From Actinomycetota bacterium (GTDB lineage: Bacteria; Actinomycetota; Geothermincolia; Geothermincolales; RBG-13-55-18): DNA of 64,000 nt. Location of the stretch: contig JBFLWJ010000007.1 of assembly GCA_040757835.1 (NCBI GenBank), forward strand, positions 61,451 through 125,450, read 5' to 3'. This document shows positions 51,980 through 59,816 of the stretch, piece after piece. Below the pieces are notes generated by a model, which worked only from the letters and a program-made list of their open reading frames with translations, ran no database searches and had not been told where the DNA came from. The position numbers were made by a program, and so were the translations under genes. Numbering within the stretch: the first letter of the stretch is position 1; each line of letters begins with the position of its first letter.

Positions 51980-52408
51980 ATGAGAAAGGCAGCCCCGATC
52001 GTATGTATAGCGTTGCTGGTGGTGACCGTCGGCGCATCCCTGGGTTGCGGCGGTGGCGGCAGCGGAAGCTCGGGCATGACCCCCGCGGAGGTCGCGGACG
52101 CCTACATGCGGGCGTCCTTGAACCGTGATGCGGACGCGGTATGGGAGCTGATGTCCAAGACGGACCAGGAAGCCTACTCGAAAGAGGTTGTAGCAGGACA
52201 GCTATCCCAGCTCGAGAGCATGGACCTGGACTATTCAGTGGGGGAGGAGACCATCGACGGCGATACGGCCACGGTTCAAATGACATTGATCTTCACTGAT
52301 CCCGCATCAGGGGAGAAGCAGGAATATACCGACTCGATGTACCTGGTCAATGAGGGCGGCGAATGGAAAGTCACCATCGGCTCCAGTTCGCAGAACACAT
52401 CGCAGTAG
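51980..52408 (+). CDS. Small lipoprotein with DUF4878/NTF2-like domain
   Basis: The 142-residue product has a lipoprotein signal with V-G-A-S-L-G-C (Cys about 23) and a Gly/Ser spacer. The domain begins T-P-A-E-V-A-D-A-Y-M-R-A-S-L-N-R-D-A-D-A-V-W-E-L-M and ends G-G-E-W-K-V, as in DUF4878-like extracellular proteins. AAAGGAG seven bases before ATG 51980 fits. Probably a surface lipoprotein; function unknown. Confidence 0.75.
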   Translation: MRKAAPIVCIALLVVTVGASLGCGGGGSGSSGMTPAEVADAYMRASLNRDADAVWELMSKTDQEAYSKEVVAGQLSQLESMDLDYSVGEETIDGDTATVQMTLIFTDPASGEKQEYTDSMYLVNEGGEWKVTIGSSSQNTSQ

Positions 52409-52423
52409 GGTTCTCCGCGGTTA

Positions 52424-53968
52424 TTAGCTGGTGATATCGTCCAGGTGTATGCGTTCCGCCAGGTCGCATGCGTCACGCCGCAGGCCGGATATGACCGCGA
52501 CCTCGTCCGAAAGCTCGAGCGCCAGGTCCGTGGCACGCGTATAGGCCGGCCAGGCTGGAAGGCCGGGGCCGTTGGGATCACCGTCGCGGGCGAAGTTTAT
52601 CCAGTAGTCCATCATCGAGGCGGAGAGTTCCATGTCGCGCTGCGTGTAACCTTCCCTCCGGTTGAGGACGCCGAAGACATAGGGTATCTCCGACCCGTGG
52701 CAGGCGCATAGGGACCTGCCGCGCTCGGTGGGCGGGATGCGCGAGAAATGGTAGAGGAAGGCCGCGCCGCCCGCCTCCCCCACGCAGCGCGCCGTGAAAC
52801 GGCAGGGCGCCGTGAACTCCAGCGCGGTGAGCATGGCGCTGAGGGCGGGGTAGACCCGCCCGTCCTCCCCCACCGGGAACAGCCGCAGCGCCTCCCGCCA
52901 CCACTCGCCCGCCATGCGCCGCGCCAGCTCTTCGTACTCTCCCCTGGAGATATCGAGTGCCGCCAGGAAGAAGTTGGCCTCGTCCCGGTTGGAGCCGGCG
53001 ACCAGGTCCACGCGGTGCTGCCTGCCCTGCATATACAGCTTCTCCGGCCGGTCCGGGAGCACCCGGCCGTCCACCACCGGGCCGAAATGCATGCCGCCCG
53101 GCAGCAGCCCCGCGTCCAGGCGGGCGGCCGCGATGAGCTCCTCCTCGCTGCGGGAGCGCATGTCGTCCAGGGCGTCAGGGCCGGTGCCCGAACCCAGGGC
53201 CCGCGCCAGCTCCATCCCCACCCCCTCCGCCTCCTCCAGGGTGCGGCAGGCGGGGGGCAGCACATGCCTGATCCAGAAGGGAGCGCTCTCGGCGATGGCC
53301 CCCTGGAACAGCCCCGCCGCCGGCGGGCTGACCATGAGATAGAGGATGCTCACCGCCCCCGCCGACTCTCCAAAGAGCGTGATGCGTGAGGGATCGCCGC
53401 CGAATCCCGCGATATTGTTCCGCACCCAGCGCAGCGCCGCGAGCTGGTCGAGCAGGCCGTAGTTCCCGGACGCCCCCCCGGGGGACTCGCGCGAAAGCAG
53501 CGGGTGGGCCAGGAAGCCGAAGGGGCCCAGCCGGTAGTTGACGGTGACCACCAGCGCGCCGCGCCTGGCTAGGTTGCGGCCGTCGTAGAGCGGCAGGCCG
53601 CGGTCGAGCTGCAGCGAGGCCGAGCCGGAAAGGAAGGCGCCACCGTGGATCCACACCAGCACCGGCAGCGCCCCGGTGCTCTCCCCTTCCGCCACCCATA
53701 CGTTGAGATAGAGGCAGTCCTCCCCCAGGCTGCCCAGGCCGTACCAGGGAGCGTCCGGCTGGGGGCAGGAGTCGCCGAACTGCTTACAAGGCCGCACGCC
53801 CTCCCAGGGAGGCACCGGATCTGGGGGCCGCCAGCGCAGCGGGCCGGAGGGCGGGGCCGCGTAGGGTATGCCCAGGAACTCCCAGACACCCCCGACCAGC
53901 CTGCCCTCTACCATCCCCCCGCCAGTCTGCACCGTGCACCGGCACGGGCCCGTCTCCTCGAAATTCAT
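52424..53968 (-). CDS. Type B carboxylesterase
   Basis: The 514-residue product has the family signatures. They are F-L-G-I-P-Y-A-A-P-P near residue 31, E-D-C-L-Y-L-N-V-W, the oxyanion segment V-W-I-H-G-G-A-F, the nucleophile elbow G-E-S-A-G-A (Ser about 199), and a late C-H-G-S-E-I-P-Y-V-F segment with the catalytic His. It is close to para-nitrobenzyl esterases and has no signal peptide, so it is cytosolic. No pathway context is visible. Confidence 0.9.
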   Translation of the reverse strand: MNFEETGPCRCTVQTGGGMVEGRLVGGVWEFLGIPYAAPPSGPLRWRPPDPVPPWEGVRPCKQFGDSCPQPDAPWYGLGSLGEDCLYLNVWVAEGESTGALPVLVWIHGGAFLSGSASLQLDRGLPLYDGRNLARRGALVVTVNYRLGPFGFLAHPLLSRESPGGASGNYGLLDQLAALRWVRNNIAGFGGDPSRITLFGESAGAVSILYLMVSPPAAGLFQGAIAESAPFWIRHVLPPACRTLEEAEGVGMELARALGSGTGPDALDDMRSRSEEELIAAARLDAGLLPGGMHFGPVVDGRVLPDRPEKLYMQGRQHRVDLVAGSNRDEANFFLAALDISRGEYEELARRMAGEWWREALRLFPVGEDGRVYPALSAMLTALEFTAPCRFTARCVGEAGGAAFLYHFSRIPPTERGRSLCACHGSEIPYVFGVLNRREGYTQRDMELSASMMDYWINFARDGDPNGPGLPAWPAYTRATDLALELSDEVAVISGLRRDACDLAERIHLDDITS

Positions 53969-54246
53969 TGTCTTTGTTCGCTCCCAGGAGTACTGTTCTT
54001 CGCCGCTCAGTCACGCTCAGGTCATATGTCATCGGGGCGGATCGTCTATTGGATATATTATTGCTACACTTCCGTCCTTCAGGCCGTCATCACGCTTCAT
54101 TCGAAGATATCTTACGGGGACCCCGGAAAGCGAGCAATCCTTAATTGGTTTTCGTGATACGGTCCGTACCTGTAAGCGAGGCAGAGCAATAAGCCCATGA
54201 AAAAGGGAAAGAGAAAGCAAAGCCAAAAACGGGGGCGCGCATGCCT

Positions 54247-54786
54247 CTAGGTATTAATATTCGGTGTCTGGGCCAGGGAGGTCTTCGTCTGGTAATTTTC
54301 CTTGACCAGGATCAAGAAAGCCTGCAGCATAAGCTCGCTGGATACGTCCTGCTCAGCCTGCTTGAAATGTGCATAGTATACCCTCCCAGTCTCCGAGAAA
54401 GTCGCTACGCCTATCTCGTCGGCTGGAGCGTCCTTATCCCTGATGATGTAGATGGTACCATAATTCTCTTCCGTCAGATCTCCCGTATCATCGATGGCGA
54501 GCATGGAGATCTCCGTCTCCGTCCACCTTGCCATGGAACTGTCTTCGTTCATGGATGACGCTACCAAACCCCGGTAACTCCCCTGTTTCCGCCCTGTCAT
54601 GTCCCAATAGCTCCTGATCTCGGACAACGCGTACTCGAAATTATCCCTAGCCCTCGATTCGTATGCGTTACACTTTATGTTCGACCACACCAGGATGCCC
54701 ATAACCAGGATTGATGCGGTAATCGTCACCGACAGGATGTATTCGACCAGGTAGAACCCTCCCTCGTCGCGCAGTTCCCGTCTCAT
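54247..54786 (-). CDS. Orphan type IV prepilin-like protein
   Basis: The 179-residue product begins M-R-R-E-L-R-D-E-G-G-F-Y-L-V-E, then a hydrophobic helix (Y-I-L-S-V-T-I-T-A-S-I-L-V-M-G-I-L). Cleavage between G10 and F11 would leave Glu at +5, as in type IV pilins and pseudopilins. The remainder is a globular domain with no known signature. GGGAG seven bases before ATG 54786 fits. No peptidase, ATPase or other pilus gene is in the window, so it must depend on machinery elsewhere. Confidence 0.75.
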   Translation of the reverse strand: MRRELRDEGGFYLVEYILSVTITASILVMGILVWSNIKCNAYESRARDNFEYALSEIRSYWDMTGRKQGSYRGLVASSMNEDSSMARWTETEISMLAIDDTGDLTEENYGTIYIIRDKDAPADEIGVATFSETGRVYYAHFKQAEQDVSSELMLQAFLILVKENYQTKTSLAQTPNINT

Positions 54787-54879
54787 CCTCAGCTCCCGAC
54801 TCTCTTCTGCTTCTGGATTCGATCGATTTCACCATCAATTGTCGCCATTGCACGGCAATGAGAGTATCCCCCAGGTGGG

Positions 54880-55030
54880 TTACCGGCGGCAGAAATCGAC
54901 CGATTTGGCCGCCCCCTACTTGTGCATGTACATCAGCATCTTCACGGGGCGGGATCCTGATCACCTTAATCAAGGGGTTCAGCTTGACGAACCCAAGCCC
55001 CCGTGTTGCCGCCAGCTTTAACGGCATGTT
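54880..55030 (-). pseudogene. Remnant of the C-terminus of the Cys-rich ferredoxin gene
   Basis: The minus strand reads N-M-P-L-K-L-A-A-T-R-G-L-G-F-V-K-L-N-P-L-I-K-V-I. In a shifted frame it continues V-K-M-L-M-Y-M-H-K. Both match the end of the protein encoded at 56126-57289 (N-M-L-S-E-L-A-A-T-R-G-L-G-F-G-K-L-N-P-V-M-K-V, then V-K-M-L-P-L-M-Y-K). Frameshift and stop make it non-functional. It points to an ancient duplication of this gene about 1.2 kb away. Confidence 0.75.
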
Positions 55031-55177
55031 GATGGGGGTCCGTCTCCTCGAACCGCATCGTCTCTCCCCCGTGTCCACTGAGGGGGTAATGAATACCGCT
55101 ATCTTAAGTGATTTAGGTAATTACCGATACATGACCCATATGTCGGCAGATGCTTGTATTCCGGGTGGTGAGTGAAG

Positions 55178-56113
55178 ATGAGCGAAAGGAAGCGGAGCGG
55201 CATGGGCAAGGGCAGGTCCCGCCTCCTCTACCAGGTGACCATCCTGCTGATCGTCGTATTGCTGATCATCGGGGCGGCCGTGTTCCTGGTCGTCAACGGT
55301 ACCCTGAACCGCTTGATCGAGGAGGACAAGAAAGACCGCATCGACTCGGAAGCCCGGATCATCTACAACGACGCCGTGTACATCTCCGAGATCCAGATCG
55401 CGAACATGCTGACGGACTTCGAGGACCTGGATATCGCCGATCTCATCCTGGCGGTAAGGGAGAAGAGGATCAACGATTTCATCCGCTATGCCAACGACGG
55501 GCTGAAGGGGAGCGTGGAAAGCGGGATGATGGGGGCGGAGGCGATCCTGGTGGCCGATCCGAGTTCCCGGGGGGCCCTTTCCTATCCTTACGTCCTGGCG
55601 GCCAGCGAAGACGCCCTGACCTTCATGGAGGTCCCCTCGTACCTGATCGAAGCCTTCGAGGACGGGCAGTCCTACGTCTTCCTGGAGGAGGGCGTGCCGG
55701 AGCTGGGCTTTGAGGGCGAGTACCTGGTCACCCTGATCGAACTGAAAGACCCCATCACCGGCGGCACTTTCGCTTTCATCGGCATCAGGCCCTTCGGGGA
55801 GGAGATCGCCCGCATCGACTCCTTCTACAGCAACGAGAGGAGCCGGATGACCCTGATCCTGGCGCTGGTGATCGGGTTCGGGATAATCCTCGTCTTCGTG
55901 ATCACCTTCTTCATCCTGCGGCGCATGATCTACAAGCAGATCACCAAGCCCATCGACGAGCTGACCGGGGTGGCCGCCGAGGTCATGGACGGCAACCTGG
56001 ACGTCGAGATCGAGGTACGCGAAGGCGAGGAGTTCGAGACCCTGAAACGGGCTTTCAGGGAGATGATAGGCAGCATCAGGTCCATGGTTAACAGGTCGCT
56101 CGGGGACGACTGA
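55178..56113 (+). CDS. Membrane sensor with HAMP domain and no output domain
   Basis: The 311-residue product starts at ATG 55178. It has a first membrane helix (about residues 18-40: L-L-Y-Q-V-T-I-L-L-I-V-V-L-L-I-I), an extracellular domain of about 180 residues, a second helix (M-T-L-I-L-A-L-V-I-G-F-G-I-I-L-V-F-V-I) and a HAMP domain (K-Q-I-T-K-P-I-D-E-L-T-G-V-A-A-E-V-M-D-G-N-L-D). The protein stops about 20 residues after HAMP. Such proteins usually continue into a kinase, methyl-acceptor or cyclase domain. It may pass its signal by contact with a separate partner. Confidence 0.78.
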   Translation: MSERKRSGMGKGRSRLLYQVTILLIVVLLIIGAAVFLVVNGTLNRLIEEDKKDRIDSEARIIYNDAVYISEIQIANMLTDFEDLDIADLILAVREKRINDFIRYANDGLKGSVESGMMGAEAILVADPSSRGALSYPYVLAASEDALTFMEVPSYLIEAFEDGQSYVFLEEGVPELGFEGEYLVTLIELKDPITGGTFAFIGIRPFGEEIARIDSFYSNERSRMTLILALVIGFGIILVFVITFFILRRMIYKQITKPIDELTGVAAEVMDGNLDVEIEVREGEEFETLKRAFREMIGSIRSMVNRSLGDD

Positions 56114-56125
56114 AAACGGCCGACC

Positions 56126-57289
56126 CTATACCCAGCCCCACTTGGCCAGCAGGTTCACCATGGGTTTGGCCATCCCCGACTTGTACATGAGCGGCAGCAT
56201 CTTCACGAAGAGCGGGAGGCTGGTCACCTTCATCACCGGATTGAGCTTGCCGAAACCGAGCCCCCGCGTTGCCGCCAGCTCCGACAGCATGTTGAGGTAG
56301 TTGGCGGGCACCGGCCCCGCCGCCTTCTCCGCCAGTGACAGGGCGCGCTGCGCACAGGTGGAGACGCAGAGCCCGCACCCGATGCACCTGGCGATGTCGA
56401 CCTCTATCCCGCCCTCTTTTCCGTATATCGCTTCCATCTGGCACCGTTCCACGCAGGTCCCGCATCCGTTGCACAGATCCGGGTCCTTCCTTACCTGGAA
56501 GACGGAGTGGACGAAATCGGCGGGCCGGTCGTGTGCCTTCAACATGCGCAGCAGGGCACAACAGCAGGAGCAGCAGCACATATGGACGACGTCCCTGGTG
56601 TTGGTGGGCATGAGGATCATCGCGTTCTCCTCGGCGCGGTCGATGATCCTGTACGCTTCCTCGATGCTGATCTCCCTTCCCTTGCCGATGCGGACCAGAT
56701 GGTCCGCGCCGATGCCAAAGCTCAGGCAGGTCTCGTGCGGCTTCTGGCATTCGTTGCCCAGCAGGCCCTGCTCCTTCTTGCAGATGCAGGTCGCGACCGC
56801 GGCCTGTTTCTGCTTGCCGATGATCTCCCGGGCCTTGTCATAACTGGAGACGGGCGTCGCGGCATCCACGGCGACGCCCACGGGGACCACGCGGTGCTGC
56901 CTGAGGACGGTATCGCCCAGGTGTTTTTCGAACTCCAGGGCCATCTCCGAGAACTCGCGGTCGATGGTGTCCACCTGGAACTCGAGGAAGCCTATCTGGT
57001 ACTGGGTGGCCTGGTAGAAAATCATCTTGCCGCTGCGTATCGAGATGATGAGGCCCTTCCTCGCCATATCCTCAAGCTTGCGGGTGGCCTCTTCCTCGGG
57101 CATCCCCCAGCGCACGGCGATGACCGCGGCCGGTTCAGGGAACAGCCGCAGCTGCGTGGTGAGCCTGGCCTCCTCCGGCGTGAACAGCTTCTCCAGCATC
57201 TTCAGTTCGACCCCGCTCGCGGTGGCAGGGAACCCCCCCGGCGTCCTGTCCAGGTATTCGCGCAACATCGTATAGGCTTCGTCCGGCAT
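56126..57289 (-). CDS. Cys-rich 4Fe-4S protein with N-terminal winged helix
   Basis: The 387-residue product starts at ATG 57289, ten bases after a GGAGA. Its N-terminal half is winged-helix-like (L-E-K-L-F-T-P-E-E-A-R-L, then M-P-E-E-E-A-T-R-K-L-E-D-M-A-R-K-G-L-I). The middle has C-I-C-K-K-E-Q, a N-E-C...C-L-S-F-G pattern and an exceptional H-M-C-C-C-S-C-C-C run. Two ferredoxin clusters follow (C-N-G-C-G-T-C-V-E-R-C; C-I-G-C-G-L-C-V-S-T-C). It is a multi-cluster electron carrier; similar proteins occur in strict anaerobes beside reductases. The next gene downstream in transcription is the prepilin, so no clear operon exists. Confidence 0.8.
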   Translation of the reverse strand: MPDEAYTMLREYLDRTPGGFPATASGVELKMLEKLFTPEEARLTTQLRLFPEPAAVIAVRWGMPEEEATRKLEDMARKGLIISIRSGKMIFYQATQYQIGFLEFQVDTIDREFSEMALEFEKHLGDTVLRQHRVVPVGVAVDAATPVSSYDKAREIIGKQKQAAVATCICKKEQGLLGNECQKPHETCLSFGIGADHLVRIGKGREISIEEAYRIIDRAEENAMILMPTNTRDVVHMCCCSCCCALLRMLKAHDRPADFVHSVFQVRKDPDLCNGCGTCVERCQMEAIYGKEGGIEVDIARCIGCGLCVSTCAQRALSLAEKAAGPVPANYLNMLSELAATRGLGFGKLNPVMKVTSLPLFVKMLPLMYKSGMAKPMVNLLAKWGWV

Positions 57290-57386
57290 GACTATCTCCT
57301 CTCCGTTTCCGGACCCCCTCCTCGCGGAAGGGGATGCGGTCCGAACGCGATCACATCGGTCGAGCACATGCTTTCACCGTGTCCCT

Positions 57387-58598
57387 TCAGGACGGCACGA
57401 TCGACAGCGCCGCGACCGGGCAGATGGTGATACAGGTCCCGCAACGCTCGCAGAGCTCCAGGTCTATGCGGGGGTTGCCGTTATCCATGGCCACCGCCCC
57501 GTAGATGCACGCAACGCACTTGCCGCAGCCGTTGCACTTTTCCCGGTCGAAGTCGGTGCGCAGCGACTGGGGTGGCACGGCTCCCGCGGCGAACTGCAGC
57601 ATGAACTCCTCCGCGTTGTCGATGTATGGGACCCCCAGTCCCACCATGTCCGAGGCCCGCTCGTAGCCCTTGCGCTCCATGAAGGCGGTCATACCGTCGA
57701 TGATCTCCCCGAAGATGCGGTAGCCCCGGTACTGCACCGGGCTCTCGAGGGCGGCTATGGTCGCCCCGCACATCATGCGCTCGACGGCGTCCCTCCAGCT
57801 CCATATGCCTCCGCTGTTGATGACCTGGAGGCCGGTTTCGTGCGCGGAGAGATAGGTGGCGTAATTGGAGAGACCCCGCAGCCAGCGCCCGTAGCCGAAG
57901 GGCACGGGCAGGGGCGGCCTCGCCGTCTCGATATCCAGGAAGGTCACCCGGAAGTCGCTGTAGGTGTGCATGGCCGAGGCGCCCAGGTCCCTCATCGCAT
58001 CGATCCGGCGCAGCCAGAAGGCGTCATGGTTGAAGCCCAGCTTGAGCCAGAACGGGATGCGAAGCTGGCCGTCGAGCGCTCTGTACACCGCCGGTATGGC
58101 TTCCTCCAGGAAGGCGGTGGTCTCGCTGGCGCTCAGGGAGAGGCCGCAGGTGCAGGCCAGCTCGATGGCTTCCGCTCCCGCTTCCTCCATCCGCAGGGCA
58201 ATCTCCCGCAGCGATTCCTCCGCGGGGGGCGACACCCTTTCAAAGGGCGGCAGGCCCGTCCACGGTCCGATGAAGAAGAAGCTGCCGATGAGGCGCACGT
58301 CCTCGTTCCGCGCCCTGTCCTTCACCGCGCCGATGTATTCCAGCGCGCGCTCGGGGGGCAGGATGCCGGCGAAACAGTGCATGAGGCTGCCGCGGTGCCT
58401 ATGCGGTCGCAGAACCAGTTGCCGGGCCGGGGGAGCAGGTGCGTGATCTCGTCCAGGCCGGCGCTCTTGACGATGACCGCACCGGCTCCGGCCTCAATGC
58501 AACGCTGGATGGTATAGGGCGTCGAGGTTATGGGCCACGGCGGCGGCGATCGGGTTCTTGAAACGCATTCCCGAGAAATCGACTTCCAGGTCGACCAT
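57387..58598 (-). pseudogene. Dihydroorotate-dehydrogenase-like Fe-S protein, two compensating frameshifts
   Basis: From ATG 58598, behind GGGGTGAGGAA, the frame reads M-V-D-L-E-V-D-F-S-G-M-R-F-K-N-P-I-A-A-A-V. It must then shift near 58521 (one extra C in GCCC) to read I-E-A-G-A-G-A-V-I-V-K-S-A-G-L-D, and shift back near 58391 to reach M-H-C-F-A-G-I. The rest (57387-58382, 331 residues) is intact: an FMN-barrel of PyrD/PreA type (I-N-S-G-G-I) ending in two ferredoxin clusters (C-N-G-C-G-K-C-V-A-C; C-E-R-C-G-T-C-I-T-I-C-P). Two opposite single-base errors within 130 bp suggest either sequencing errors or recent decay. As an enzyme it would be a flavin Fe-S dehydrogenase or reductase. Confidence 0.75.
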
Positions 58599-58830
58599 TT
58601 CCTCACCCCTTCTATAGACGAAGTCAAAACGGGTTGTGTGGCTGCGATAGTGCGGCGATGCTGCTGGAGAGCCGTCTGCGGGAATATTCGGAATGTAGTG
58701 GATGATACGAGCGCGATCTCACTTCCTGCGATTCATTTCCCTGCATCACCCCTTTGTGATCCGTCTGAGATACTCACTCCCAGGCGCCAGGTCCCTGGAG
58801 CAAGATCTCGGTGCCCCACCATCTAATCCG

Positions 58831-59550
58831 TTACTTCTTTGCGTCCTTGCCCTTCTTTCTGCCCGGTGCCAGCAGGCTGCTGGCGCCAGCGAGAAGAAAG
58901 GTGGCCGTTTCGTCCGCGATATCCATGACGATCTCCGCCTGGTCCTGCCAGATAAGATAGTGATATGCCAGTTGGTTGTAGATCCCCACCACCAGCGTCG
59001 CGATCAGTTCCGCCGCGTCGGCGCTCTTGAACCTGCGCCCCTGGCGGCGGACGACTTCCTCCAGCCCACCCTTTATGTCATTGGTTACGGCATTGAATAG
59101 CAACTTGCGGTGCTCCTCCACGACCTCGCTCTGCCCCACCGACTCGCGGAAGAGGATGACGGCCTTGCCGGGATAGCGCAGGCAGAACTCCCTGACGAAC
59201 CCCGTCCCTACCGCGCAGAAATCCTCGAGCGAGAACGCGGATTCCGCCAGCCCTCCTCCCAGCATCTTTCTCAACAGGTAGCCGATGCTGTGCATCAAGC
59301 GTATAAGGAGGTCCTCCTTGTTCTTGAAGTAAAAGTAGATGGTACCCGTAGAGACCTCGGCCAGGTCCGCGATCTCCTCGATGCTGGTCCCCTGATACCC
59401 CTTGCTGGCGAAGAGCTCCTCGGCGGCGCCGAGGATGGAATTGACACGCTGTTCCTTCTCCCGTTGCTTCCTCAGGGTGCGGCGCGGGGCTACTTCCTCG
59501 ACCCTGCTCTCTATCCCCGCGGCGCTTGATGCCTCGTCCACGATGCTCAC
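58831..59550 (-). CDS. TetR family regulator
   Basis: The 239-residue product starts at GTG 59550 behind GGAGG. After a 30-residue basic and charged leader comes the helix-turn-helix: A-A-E-E-L-F-A-S-K-G-Y-Q-G-T-S-I-E-E-I-A-D-L-A-E-V-S-T-G-T-I-Y-F-Y-F. The helical effector domain resembles FadR/acyl-CoA-type TetR proteins (E-S-V-G...V-V-E-E-H-R). The C-terminus ends in a Lys-rich tail. It is divergent from the kinase at 59817, and its own promoter lies in that gap. Confidence 0.85.
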   Translation of the reverse strand: MSIVDEASSAAGIESRVEEVAPRRTLRKQREKEQRVNSILGAAEELFASKGYQGTSIEEIADLAEVSTGTIYFYFKNKEDLLIRLMHSIGYLLRKMLGGGLAESAFSLEDFCAVGTGFVREFCLRYPGKAVILFRESVGQSEVVEEHRKLLFNAVTNDIKGGLEEVVRRQGRRFKSADAAELIATLVVGIYNQLAYHYLIWQDQAEIVMDIADETATFLLAGASSLLAPGRKKGKDAKK

Positions 59551-59670
59551 CAGGTTCGCCTCCAGCTGACCCTCTCTAACCGCCTTGCCCCGATCGTAGA
59601 TTAAGCTGCTCGGATGGCTGATATAGCCGCGTGATGGCGTTCACTATTACAAACACATTATTATTATGAA

Positions 59671-59711
59671 TCTAATTATTTATTCTATTACTATTCTAAT
59701 TATTTTGTCAA
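59671..59711 (-). promoter_or_regulatory. AT-rich promoter and possible operator of the TetR gene
   Basis: On the minus strand TTGACA (59706-59711) and TAGAAT (59682-59687) are 18 bp apart. The element TCTAATTATT occurs twice on the plus strand (about 59671 and 59695, 24 bp apart) within this very AT-rich patch. The direct repeats overlap the -10 and spacer and could be the autoregulatory operator. Confidence 0.6.
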
Positions 59712-59816
59712 AGGACCCTCCCGGTGACCTTCAAACCACATGAAAGCGAACGTTATTCCACTTTTTAACCGTTCCTGCCGAAAAACATAGGGAAGGTCGG
59801 AAAGGAACTTACCAAA

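Noticed and set aside
54197..54250. 17-codon basic plus-strand ORF (MKKGKRKQ...)
   Set aside because: It has no ribosome binding site, no neighbouring maturase and no repeat of the sequence elsewhere in the window.
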